From contig NADL03000451.1 in assembly GCA_002205965.3 (NCBI GenBank), positions 1,054,001 to 1,118,000 on the forward strand: DNA of 64,000 bases. Reading direction: 5' to 3'. Below are positions 11,038 to 19,560 of the stretch, piece after piece; the stretch's first letter is position 1; each line of letters opens with the position of its first letter. Both the position numbers and the translations under genes were made by a program. The notes beneath the pieces were generated by a model. It was not told the DNA's origin. It saw only the letters and a list, made by a program, of their open reading frames with translations, and did not search any database. The DNA is from Kappaphycus alvarezii (lineage: Eukaryota; Rhodophyta; Florideophyceae; Gigartinales; Solieriaceae).

Positions 11038-13191
11038 CTAACACAGCAAATTTTTGCGATGCTTCTCTAGCGTGCGACGGTCAACAGACTTAGTCAAGAT
11101 GTCTGCAGGCTGATCGGCACTGCTAATGTGAACTATCTTTGCAGCTCCAGACTTGATGTGATCGCGCACGTGATGGTACTTGACGTCGATGTGTTTGCTC
11201 TTAGCAGACACTTGGTCTTTCTCAGCGATGGAAACTGCTGCCGTGTTGTCAGAATAAACTGGTGTGGTAAGATTTGGCATCTCGTCAAAATATGGCCGGG
11301 CGTAGCTCATTTCTAATGCCAGTCTTCGCACCCACGTTAACTCCTTTACGCATGATGAAAGTGCCACATACTCGGCTTCAGCAGAAGATAGAGCAACGAT
11401 TGTTTGACGTTGGCTCTTCCAAGCTACTGACGCATCATTAATCGTGATGATGAATCCCGTCGTGGACTTTCGGCATTCTTGGTCTCCAGCCCAGTCCGAA
11501 TCCACGAAGGCACGAATGTTGAAGCCATTTGCAGCTGTAGCGAGATTCTTGGTTCTTCTTGGAAACAAAATGCCCAATTGTCTTGTACCAGATATATAGC
11601 GTAGCAATCTCTTGACTAAAGAAGCGTGTCGGACAGTTGGACTGTGAACTTGACGTGCTAATGCGTTGACTGCATATGAGATGTCAGGTCTTGTACATAC
11701 TGCCAGGTGTAGCAACTCTCCAATTGTTGCACGGTAGATAGAATGATCTCTTTTGGAAAGCATAGTGTCGTTTTCATGTGCAGAAGTAATATCCGCTTCT
11801 TCTGGCAGGGGGGTCCAAGCACCGTTTGCCTCGTAGAGGCCGTGCCTTTCGAGAAGCTCATCGATGTACCTCTTCTGGCAAACCTTGGTTCCTTCGATTC
11901 CTTGATGTATCTCCCAGCCCAAAAACGACTTCAGCTCCCCGAAAAGCTTTACATCGAATTCCTTGCATAGCCTTTCCTTAAAATGCTCGAGCAACGGCTT
12001 TGAATTGCTGACGAAGGCCATATCGTCAACTATGACAACAAGAATAATGAACTCCTTTCCACATAGCTTGTAGAATACCCGAACGTCAATAAGAGATTGC
12101 TTAAAGCCCCATTTGAGAATGGTTACTGCAAAGAGTGATCCCCAAATTCTTCCAGCTTGACGTAGGCCATACATGGACTTGAGTAGACGGCAAACAAAAC
12201 CAGGCCTTTCTTGTTTTCCAGAGGAGTCTGTGGGCTGCTCCATGTAGACGATAGCGTCGATCTTTCCATACAGATACGCGCTACTTACATCCCCTCCTTC
12301 AACGATGAGGCCTAAAGCAGCGGAAATAGCAAAAAGCATTCGGATGGCTTCTTTGGAAGCGACAGGGGAATAGAGAGAATCAGGATCAAAGTCAATACCA
12401 GGCATTTGCATATCTCCTCTAGCCACACAACGCGCGCGATGAAGATGAGTTTTTCCAGATGTGTCACAGGGTTTGAGCCGAAATACCCATGTGTACGGTA
12501 TGACGTGCATCGAGGAATCGCGAAGGACATATTCCCAAGTCCCTCTCGTTCGGAGAGCTTTATATTCTCTGTCGATAGCTTCGCACCAGAGGGGGTCCAG
12601 GATGGCAAGGGCGAAAGAAGTTGGAAGACGAGAGTCCGGATTTCTCTTTCTTGAGGCCGTTGCCCAAGGAAGACATTTCCTTAGTGGTATGCGATAAATG
12701 GAAAACGCTCTTGCAAGGAGATCCTCTAGCAGTCCATCGTTGAATCCTTCTTCGTGCTGCAATGTATTCTGCCTTGAGATTCCATCGAGGAGTGAAGATA
12801 CTCCCGGCAACTGGTCTTCTGAGCAAAAGCGAAAATCCTGCGCTCTGGTCACAATGATGCTCTTCCTCTCTGGAATGTAAATGCGATACAGCGTCTGCTC
12901 GCTTTCCAAACCCACAAAGTTTCCATGTGCAGCTCTTGCGGAGAGCTTTCTGTTCTGCCGGGTTGGAGATTGATATAAGAAGGCAAAACCAGGCTGTCCA
13001 AAAATCGGCAAGTTCTTGAAGTCAATGCGAGTTCTAGAGTCCCATAGAAGTATGGGAATATTTCCATTAATTCGCTCGGAAGGAAGACGGTTTCGCAGCC
13101 AATTCCCGTGACTCATTGCTTCAGCCCAAAGTTGGTCACCTAACTTTGCATCGAATAGTAGGACGCGTGCACGTGCGCCTAACTCCTTCAT
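11038..13191 (-). CDS. copia pol: integrase C-terminus, reverse transcriptase, RNase H
   Basis: This open frame of 717 codons begins with the end of integrase (ERFMKELG-type context just upstream). It then has the copia reverse transcriptase: YTWVFRLK, ARCVARGD, the VEGGDVSSAYLYG block with a catalytic Asp, KSMYGLRQAGRIW and the VDDM active site at roughly residue 390. RNase H follows (FVDSDWAGD, STTGF, SSAEAEYVAL, YSDNTAA, KHIDVKYHHVRD, QPADILTKS). Copies of the element RNA would be converted to DNA by this protein. The frame is intact to its stop near 11038. The Met given as start is internal to the polyprotein; translation would need to come from the upstream integrase frame, which is offset by one base. 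Confidence 0.93.
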   Translation of the reverse strand: MKELGARARVLLFDAKLGDQLWAEAMSHGNWLRNRLPSERINGNIPILLWDSRTRIDFKNLPIFGQPGFAFLYQSPTRQNRKLSARAAHGNFVGLESEQTLYRIYIPERKSIIVTRAQDFRFCSEDQLPGVSSLLDGISRQNTLQHEEGFNDGLLEDLLARAFSIYRIPLRKCLPWATASRKRNPDSRLPTSFALAILDPLWCEAIDREYKALRTRGTWEYVLRDSSMHVIPYTWVFRLKPCDTSGKTHLHRARCVARGDMQMPGIDFDPDSLYSPVASKEAIRMLFAISAALGLIVEGGDVSSAYLYGKIDAIVYMEQPTDSSGKQERPGFVCRLLKSMYGLRQAGRIWGSLFAVTILKWGFKQSLIDVRVFYKLCGKEFIILVVIVDDMAFVSNSKPLLEHFKERLCKEFDVKLFGELKSFLGWEIHQGIEGTKVCQKRYIDELLERHGLYEANGAWTPLPEEADITSAHENDTMLSKRDHSIYRATIGELLHLAVCTRPDISYAVNALARQVHSPTVRHASLVKRLLRYISGTRQLGILFPRRTKNLATAANGFNIRAFVDSDWAGDQECRKSTTGFIITINDASVAWKSQRQTIVALSSAEAEYVALSSCVKELTWVRRLALEMSYARPYFDEMPNLTTPVYSDNTAAVSIAEKDQVSAKSKHIDVKYHHVRDHIKSGAAKIVHISSADQPADILTKSVDRRTLEKHRKNLLC

Positions 13192-13997
13192 GAATCTCTC
13201 GGCGACACCGTTGCTTGGGGAGCGTTAGGTGGGCTTGCTTCAAGACGGATTCCGTTGCTCAGGGCGAAGTTCTGAACCGCGCCAGAAAGGTTCTCTCCCG
13301 CTCCGTCTAAACGAATGTTGATTACCTTGAAGCCAGTGACGTTTTCAGATCTTTCCTTGTAGTACGTCAGAGCAGGAAATAAATCAGACTTCTTCTTGAT
13401 GAAGTACACATCAGTCTTGGCGGTGCGATCGTCGACGAAACCAACGGAGTAATGACTACTTCCCAAGGATGGCTGGGGCATTTTTCCACTGATGTCAACA
13501 TGAACGATCTCAAGAGGGTACAATGTCCTTCGCATGCTTGGCAAAATCGGTCGACGTTGAACTTTTGCAATTGCACAGGGAATACAAAGAATATCTTCCA
13601 ACAACCGTTTCGGGAACTTTGGGACATCTTCGAATGTGTTCGACAGTCTCATATACCTGCCAGGATGAGGATGACCAGTACGACTGTGCCATTCCAAAGC
13701 CAATTCCCGCTGGGTTTTTGTGCGGACTGAGTTTAAGCATTGGAAGCACACTTGATCCACGGATGTCGTCTCCATGTGAAAGACTTGAGCAGATTGCGGA
13801 TTTTGGACTTGATTTTCTTCGTCAGGTGGTATTGGAAGACGGTAAAGACCATCATCATCAATCTCAACAATTTTGGTGGGAGCGGTAGATTTGCGCAATG
13901 AAATGACACAGGAGCTGACATCTTCGCGCGCCGGCGGATCCATCGTGAACAACACATTGAGAAACTTCGTAAGTACCCAACAGACAGGATGTTGCAT
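13188..13997 (-). CDS. copia integrase (catalytic core, frame 2)
   Basis: This frame has 269 codons. A GAG-pre-integrase region (ALEWHSRTGHPH, then CIPCAIAK, giving the H-H-C-C zinc-binding pattern) is followed by the core with catalytic Asp in VHVDISG and the second Asp in IRLDGAGEN. The frame stops just after NAPQ. The expected third catalytic residue (Glu in the GVAER motif) lies in the next frame, a single base out of register, at about 13195-13210. At its 5' end the frame overlaps the gag-protease ORF and joins it by a -1 shift near 13967. As read, neither frame alone encodes a complete D-D-E active site. Confidence 0.9.
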   Translation of the reverse strand: MQHPVCWVLTKFLNVLFTMDPPAREDVSSCVISLRKSTAPTKIVEIDDDGLYRLPIPPDEENQVQNPQSAQVFHMETTSVDQVCFQCLNSVRTKTQRELALEWHSRTGHPHPGRYMRLSNTFEDVPKFPKRLLEDILCIPCAIAKVQRRPILPSMRRTLYPLEIVHVDISGKMPQPSLGSSHYSVGFVDDRTAKTDVYFIKKKSDLFPALTYYKERSENVTGFKVINIRLDGAGENLSGAVQNFALSNGIRLEASPPNAPQATVSPRDS

Positions 13998-15331
13998 TGA
14001 AAATGTGGAGCATGGTATGCTTCTGCAAAGAATCCACCTGCTAACGGGATGAAGACCTCTCCTTTTCCAACAAGAACGGAAACTTCAGATGCGGCCTGAA
14101 CATCTTGCTTTTCAATGCGCTCATAGGATCTGAATGATTTTCTTGAATGGAAAAAGTGATGTGAACCACCAGAATCAATCAATGCTTCAGAAGATTTTCC
14201 ATCCCCACATTTTGCTACAGTGCTCTTGTACTTGACCTTGGCCATAAATCCATACGGTTTACTCGAGTTTGATCCTTGGTTATTTCCATTGTAATCTTGT
14301 CCACGATATTGATGCGGAGGGTGCTGATCTGGGACCAGAACAGGTTGGGCGGAAGGTCCAGGTGCCCGATTTGAGCCATTGTAACTGCCTGAAAATTGTT
14401 GATTGTTATCCCATGAATGGTTTGCAAAATTCGGAGTTGGAGGAAAAGCTTGATTACCATGTTGGGGAAAGTAAAATTTTCCGCCACGACCGCGACTACC
14501 GCGAAAGTATCCTCGCCCCAATCCACGACCTCTTCCGCGACCACGTCCCCGAGATGTACCTAGCTTGTCTGCGCGAAAATAACATTCCTTGGAACGGTGT
14601 CCTGGCTTCCCACAAACCCAACAAACGTCTGAACTCGAGGATCCATTGCTCTTGTTGATTCTTGCTTCTAAAAATCTTTCTCCTCTTCCTTTGAGCGCTT
14701 TGCCAGCAGCAGAAGCTTTTGGAACGCTGATACCATCAGTATCAGAGTGCTTCGACTTCTTTCTTGAAATCTCAGTGGCGATTGCCGTAAGAATTTCTTC
14801 ATAAGACAGCTTGCTTGAGATCATAGCGATAGGTGAAAAGTGCTCGGGTAAGGTACGAATAAGTTTAGATGCCTTCTCTTCATTCGGCACAGCCTTGTCA
14901 AACGAAGCAAGCTTTCCAAGGATTTCATGAAACTTGTTGAGATGTTCTTCCCAACTGGATCCTTCCTTGTAATTCAATGCTTCCAGATCTTGAAGAAGAT
15001 TGATCACCGTTTGCTCGTTTGAAGCGGTGTAGAGACGGCTTAGTGCATTCCATAGATCTTGCGCTGTTCGATCATCATCATCGATGATGGTACTTGTCTG
15101 AGCCATGGGTCCATTTGCGAGTGTCAGAACTATTGCAGACTTCGCTCTGATGTTGGCCTTATTCCATCGAGACATCTGCGTGGCCGTTGCATCGTTCGGT
15201 CTTGGCTTTAAACCGAGAAGTTCGATATCGTCTCGTTGAATGTACGCCTTTAGTCGGCGGCGCCAAGGGATGAAATCTTTGGCTCCAGTTAAGCGAGGCA
15301 GTTTGCCAAGGGACTCACCATCACTCGCCAT
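13733..15331 (-). CDS. copia Gag and aspartic protease
   Basis: This is an open frame of 532 codons starting at 15331, about 90 bp inside the 5' LTR. The N-terminal part is a copia-type Gag (IPWRRRLKAYI, LWNALSRLY, LNKFHEILGKL blocks, as in the UBN2 family) that forms the particle shell. A zinc knuckle CWVCGKPGHRSKEC sits near residue 237, followed by an Arg-Gly-rich stretch that would bind RNA. The protease active site appears as LIDSGGSHHFF near residue 385. Past the GYL motif near 13967 the frame no longer matches pol, so the real polyprotein continues in the integrase frame. Confidence 0.92.
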   Translation of the reverse strand: MASDGESLGKLPRLTGAKDFIPWRRRLKAYIQRDDIELLGLKPRPNDATATQMSRWNKANIRAKSAIVLTLANGPMAQTSTIIDDDDRTAQDLWNALSRLYTASNEQTVINLLQDLEALNYKEGSSWEEHLNKFHEILGKLASFDKAVPNEEKASKLIRTLPEHFSPIAMISSKLSYEEILTAIATEISRKKSKHSDTDGISVPKASAAGKALKGRGERFLEARINKSNGSSSSDVCWVCGKPGHRSKECYFRADKLGTSRGRGRGRGRGLGRGYFRGSRGRGGKFYFPQHGNQAFPPTPNFANHSWDNNQQFSGSYNGSNRAPGPSAQPVLVPDQHPPHQYRGQDYNGNNQGSNSSKPYGFMAKVKYKSTVAKCGDGKSSEALIDSGGSHHFFHSRKSFRSYERIEKQDVQAASEVSVLVGKGEVFIPLAGGFFAEAYHAPHFQCNILSVGYLRSFSMCCSRWIRRRAKMSAPVSFHCANLPLPPKLLRLMMMVFTVFQYHLTKKIKSKIRNLLKSFTWRRHPWIKCASNA

Positions 15332-15405
15332 TTGGATGATTCAAGGGGTAGTGGCAATAATGGAAACTAGTTTTGGAAGGGTCTGATTGTTTTGGAAAAG
15401 TTAAA

Positions 15406-15423
15406 CTCGTTGCGATGCTACCA
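15406..15423 (-). other. copia primer-binding site
   Basis: Read on the minus strand, the bases directly abutting the 5' LTR are TGGTAGCATCGCAACGAG. Starting with TGG fits pairing to the CCA end of a tRNA, and the TGGTAGC start resembles the sites that pair with initiator methionine tRNA. The exact primer tRNA is inferred, not shown. Confidence 0.65.
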
Positions 15424-15666
15424 TAAAGATGAGAAAGGGTCGGAGCCTGCCTCCCCCAGGACTCCGGTGGCGAGGACGCCACTCCCTTTATTTTATATGC
15501 TCCCCGAGCTCACCCGACGGCGGGTCGGTAGCCCTCAGGGAATGCATCCCATGTCATGCTGACACTAGGGCTAATGTAATTACTGGTCCCTCCAGCCGGA
15601 CCCGGCTTTGCCCCTCTGTGGGCACATTTCAGTACAGCTAGCGGCGCACACAAGTGGTCTCTATCA
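15424..15666 (-). repeat. copia 5' LTR
   Basis: This 243-bp LTR is identical to the copy at 10220-10462. It holds the TATA-like box at about 15487-15498 on the minus strand, the likely start of element transcription. The target duplication GTCAG follows at 15667-15671. Confidence 0.95.
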
Positions 15667-15676
15667 GTCAGCCCCA

Positions 15677-17242
15677 CAGTGGTGGACAAAAAGATAAAGA
15701 ATTTGAAGACAGTAAGGTCCAGGTCAAATAATTAGTTAAACTATAAAAGCAAAGGTTGCCTTTCTCATGCTTCTTTACATGGCGAACTCAGTTCGGCAAT
15801 CTGTTTTATGTAAAAATGAATACTTTTGAAGATAGAGACTTTCCCATTTTTCACTATGGACAAAATTATAAATAATTTTAGCTTTCACGAAATTTCGCCC
15901 CAAAGAAATGCACTTCGAAACACTTCCCCATCTTTAAGGTGTACTAGTCCTATCAATAAGCGACATTCTTTGTCATCCATGCTCCTTCTTCCACAAACAG
16001 CCGCTAAATCATGGGTCGCGGTAAAAAATTAACTGACAAGGAAATGGAACAATTTCTAACGTCCAAGTACGCAGCCTGGCTACCGCAAGAGATTGCTAAA
16101 GAGCTCAACAAATGTCGTACACTAGTGTTCAAATTCCTTAAGCTTTGGTACAGGTATGGGACAGAACGCTCGACCTGATGACCAAGCAAGCTGTTCCTCC
16201 TCGACGAGCGCCGAGGTTCAAGGGAGGCAAAAAAAATTATGGAATTGGTTCTCGGACCATTCGCAAGGCCCTTGGTCTTAACTCTAGCTCTCTCACCATC
16301 CATTGCAGCGTACATAACATGAAACTTATGAAGTGAAAAAAAAGTTAAAGCTGCTCCTGCGATGCAGCAGAGGCATTTCGTAGCAAGGAGGAATTGGGTT
16401 CTCCAGAAAAGTAATTGGGACTATGCAGATTGAGCGTAAATCATTTGGTTGGACGAAAAAATGTTCAACTTAGAAGGTCTCGATGGTTTCGCGTTCAAAT
16501 TGCAAGATTCTCGTGAACTAGAAGAACGCTTTCGAAAACGTCACAGTGGAGGGGGAGTTTCATGGAGTGAGGAATGTTTGCCGGAAATTGGAAGAGGCCA
16601 TTGGTCGTTATGGATGATTTTGTAACTGGAGGAGATTATTTGCAGACGTTGAAGAACCATCTTCTCCAGTTAGTTGATCGTTTGACTGTCAATTGGTCTT
16701 TCATGCATGATGGAGATCCATTTCATCGTGCTCGAATAGTCAGTGACTGGCTTTGGGATGGGTACGTGAGTGTTTGGAATGGCCTGCGTACAGTCCTGAC
16801 CTCAACTCGATAGGGAATCTTTGGCGCATCCTTGCTAGAGCCTTTTATCAGAATGGACTACAGTTTGAGAATGTTGATTCGCTAATTAAGACAACTTGTG
16901 AGAGCTGGGAGAGTATCGGTGAAAGTGCATTGTACAATCTAGTTTCATCAATGCCTAAGAGTTGCAGTATGGCACTTAAAGTGAATGGGTTGTCTACTAC
17001 GTACTAGGAGTCAGAAAGAGGCATCATTAATTGCGTACATAGAAAATGTCCCTATTTTTTGGTCCATAGTGAAGATTGTAAACGTTAATATCTTCTCAAG
17101 TACGCTTTCCATGTAAATACCAATGCGATATTTGGTTCTAGCGCGTCATATTTTCTAGGAACCAGTTTTTCTTTATGTTTGCGTGATGTTTCCGCACGTT
17201 CATTGCTCATTTCAATATTCCTTATCTTTTTTTCGACTACTG
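15677..17242 (+). mobile_element. Tc1/mariner element with terminal inverted repeats
   Basis: The 1566-bp element is bounded by inverted repeats. The left end CAGTGGTGGACAAAAAGATA (15677 on) matches the reverse complement of the right end, CAGTAGTCGAAAAAAAGATA (ending 17242), and similarity continues for about 30 bp. The right flank is TA; the left flank is CA, probably a decayed TA target duplication. Size and structure fit Tc1-type transposons. The left end lies only five bases beyond the copia target duplication, so copia inserted almost at its edge. Confidence 0.85.
16011..17007 (+). pseudogene. Tc1-like transposase, inactivated
   Basis: The start at 16011 gives MGRGKKLTDKEMEQFL and a helix-turn-helix region (PQEIAKELN) that would bind the inverted repeats. 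Stops and frame changes follow. The first catalytic Asp is in IIWLDEKMF (about 16440), the second in FMHDGDPFHRA (about 16705), and the C-terminal block is PAYSPDLNSIGNLW (about 16785). In Tc1 proteins this last motif reads N-P-I-E-N, so the third catalytic acidic residue is replaced by Gly. The frame ends at 17007. With the frame breaks and the lost catalytic residue it cannot be active. Confidence 0.85.
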
Positions 17243-17536
17243 TAAAGAAAGAATTGCGGGTACCTGATTAGAAAGCAATATAGAAAGCAATATAGGGACG
17301 AAGTTTAATGCATTTAGTAATGTACTGTACAGTATCTACTGGGTAATGTGCACGTCATAACTATAAGGCGAAGATGTAATCGGATATATCTCGTCGTCCA
17401 TGCGCATCAGGGCTCGGGAAAAGATAGTTTGAGCGATTAATGACCGTATAACCACCGCTAGAGCAGAATTTTAAGTCTAAAATAGTCCCGATACGATTTT
17501 ACATTGTACAGTAACCCTCAAGGTCAAACAGCCTTG

Positions 17537-17616
17537 TGTGGTGAACATTTATTTCGACTCCTGACTAATAAGAGCCGCCTAGTGGGCTATGGTAGGGTGA
17601 ACCTTTTATTTACTAT
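17537..17616. repeat. dispersed short repeat (copy 1)
   Basis: The segment GTGTGGTGAACATTTATTTC through GAGCCGCCTAGTGGGCTATG closely resembles 58961-59010. A second partial copy of its start (GGTGAACCTTTTATTTACT) follows at about 17596-17616. A CTGTACAG-type motif lies just upstream in both loci. Nature unknown. Confidence 0.5.
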
Positions 17617-17864
17617 TGAAATTTTGCGTGCAAATCTTTGCTCATACCTTTGCCGAGCTTTAATCTATATCTCGCGACACGTGTATCCTGATTTGAAAAC
17701 TTTTGTCCGATCTTAATAATTTGTTCCCGCATTAGTAATTACCACAGTCATGACAGGCCTTGGTTGCTGAAATCTTGGTACGGCTCAAATCTTGCTGCTT
17801 GCGTAACTTTACAGTACCTCGGTATGCAGTGAAAGCCTCCCATTTGACGGTCATGCATTGAGGA

Positions 17865-19560
17865 CTATTCATTACTGGACAGTTGGTCATAAAACTCAAT
17901 ACTCCAGGACGCGGCCATCGCCCATTTTAATGATACGGGTTTGCATGAAGGGGTGCTACCATCCCCTTTTCGGTTAAGTACACCTTCATGAATAATTTCT
18001 CCTTCTAGCGCAATAAACTCTTGCATATCTGGAAATAAGATTGAACAATGCTCTGACTTCGAAAACATCTCTTTTTCGTCACTGGGCATTTCGCTAATAG
18101 CAAATTCTTATGACTAAACAGTATCTATCAGCAAACTTGGATGTCTTATGTGTTTCTAAATGAAAAAGGTTATTGTAATCGGAATAAATCAAGGAACTAT
18201 TCAGGCTCGACGTTTTCCCAGGCGTTATTCCCTGACTCTGCCACACTACCCCCCTGAAGTAAGATGAAGGCTGGTTTCTCAACTGTTTCCATATAGTCCT
18301 TCCACAAAAAAATGAGATCCAAGGCAGCAAAAGAATTATGAATCCGCAAAATCCAATAGCAGAACATTAGCTTTGCAACTTTTCATTTTTGAGCCTGTTA
18401 CGCAAGTTGGAATTTATCCTCTAAATCATGCTGAAGCTTTTTTTCTGTACTTGAAGATGGAGTGCTAGACAGATTCTCACCGAATGCTTTTTGATCTCAA
18501 AATCTCTTCACAGGCAGTTCGACCAGTACTGGAGAGGTTTTCCACAATACAGTTGCAAGGATTCCGCACAACCAGCTATGTTCAGGGATCTCTACGAAAG
18601 CAGCTCGTCGTAATCATTCATGAGCTTCTCTAGTTTGAAGAATCTAATCCTACGAGATTCAAACTTCGACTGAGAGTACTGTCTCACATGCATACGCAAT
18701 TTTTCCTTCCATAATGGACGAGGCAGAGTGTGCACATCTTTGCTAGGGTCGAGGACGTAATCCGCCCACTGTACGTTCTACAGCATCAGTGCTTTAGCAG
18801 AGTTATCAATCGGAACATCGCGCATTTTTTACATCACCTCCAGCACTTCTGTTTACTTTCAGTTGTCTATTTTCGGAAACATTCTTTTATTCTCCAACTG
18901 TAGCACATCCAGAAGACCTTATTCGATGTGTGCTTTTTCAGAATCGAATACACACAAATATCTGCGTTTAATGCGCAGAACGGATTGGTCCTCGGCCAAT
19001 TCTCGTTGAATTTTCTTAAACTTAGTTGGATACATAAAACTCCCCTGGCGATAATTTCTACAAGTGAATGTAACAGCACACAAGTTTTGCTCTAAAATTA
19101 TTTTTTCTTCCATGAAAGACTCCAACAGCTGATCAATGCTGGTCGAGTGCGAAGAAAAGAATTCAGTGGACGCTCTGAGGTTGGAAACAGTGATTCCAAC
19201 CTGCATTCAGGCATTTCTGCAGACATAGACAAAGCTTAAATTTTCCCCAAGGTCTTTCTTTGTTGCTTTTGCCCTCTTTGGGTCTTCTGCATTTATTTTT
19301 AATTTATTTTCTTTCCTCTTTAGTCCCGCATGGATCAAATATTTGTATTTTGCGTTGTAGTCGCCGAGCTGGTTCTTGAGCTTTCTGTGCCTCTGTACCA
19401 GGTTTGAAATGCAGAAAAATCTGTCAATCAACTTCCCGACCCATTTAAGCCTGCAATTAAATCTTAGCAAATCAAACAAATTACTTTGGTCAGTAACACT
19501 GAAGGTGCCGGGATACCTCATCATGAACTTTTGTCTTCAAGTATGCAGGTCTTTTGATTG
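17865..19560 (-). pseudogene. decaying unrecognised gene(s)
   Basis: Minus-strand frames from about 19560 down to 17865 are open for long stretches despite the AT-rich context. ORFs at 19524-19207 (105 codons) and 19206-18919 (95 codons) lie in the same frame and are separated only by one TGA immediately followed by ATG, so they look like one protein with a single stop. The first is very basic (KRKENKLK, KRAKATKKD). Further down, 18089-17865 is another open frame (starting MPSDEKEMF). I recognise no domain. It may be an old mobile-element protein. Confidence 0.3.

Larger units (their letters stand above)
10220..15666 (-). mobile_element. Ty1/copia LTR retrotransposon, recent insertion
   Basis: This is a complete 5.45-kb element in minus orientation. 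Two 243-bp LTRs (10220-10462 and 15424-15666) are identical by eye and flanked by a perfect 5-bp target duplication, GTCAG (10215-10219 and 15667-15671). In element orientation the LTR begins TG and ends TA. Inside lie a primer-binding site abutting the 5' LTR, gag with zinc knuckle, protease, integrase, reverse transcriptase and RNase H in the order typical of copia, then about 570 bp of 3' non-coding sequence and a purine tract before the 3' LTR. The coding region is split over three ORFs by two frame changes. Identical LTRs mean it inserted very recently, so the frame changes are either sequence errors, inherited from a defective parent, or (for the first one) a recoding site. Confidence 0.95.

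Noticed and set aside
14269..14658. 129-codon plus-strand ORF inside copia gag
   Set aside because: Antisense shadow of the gag frame without recognisable motifs.
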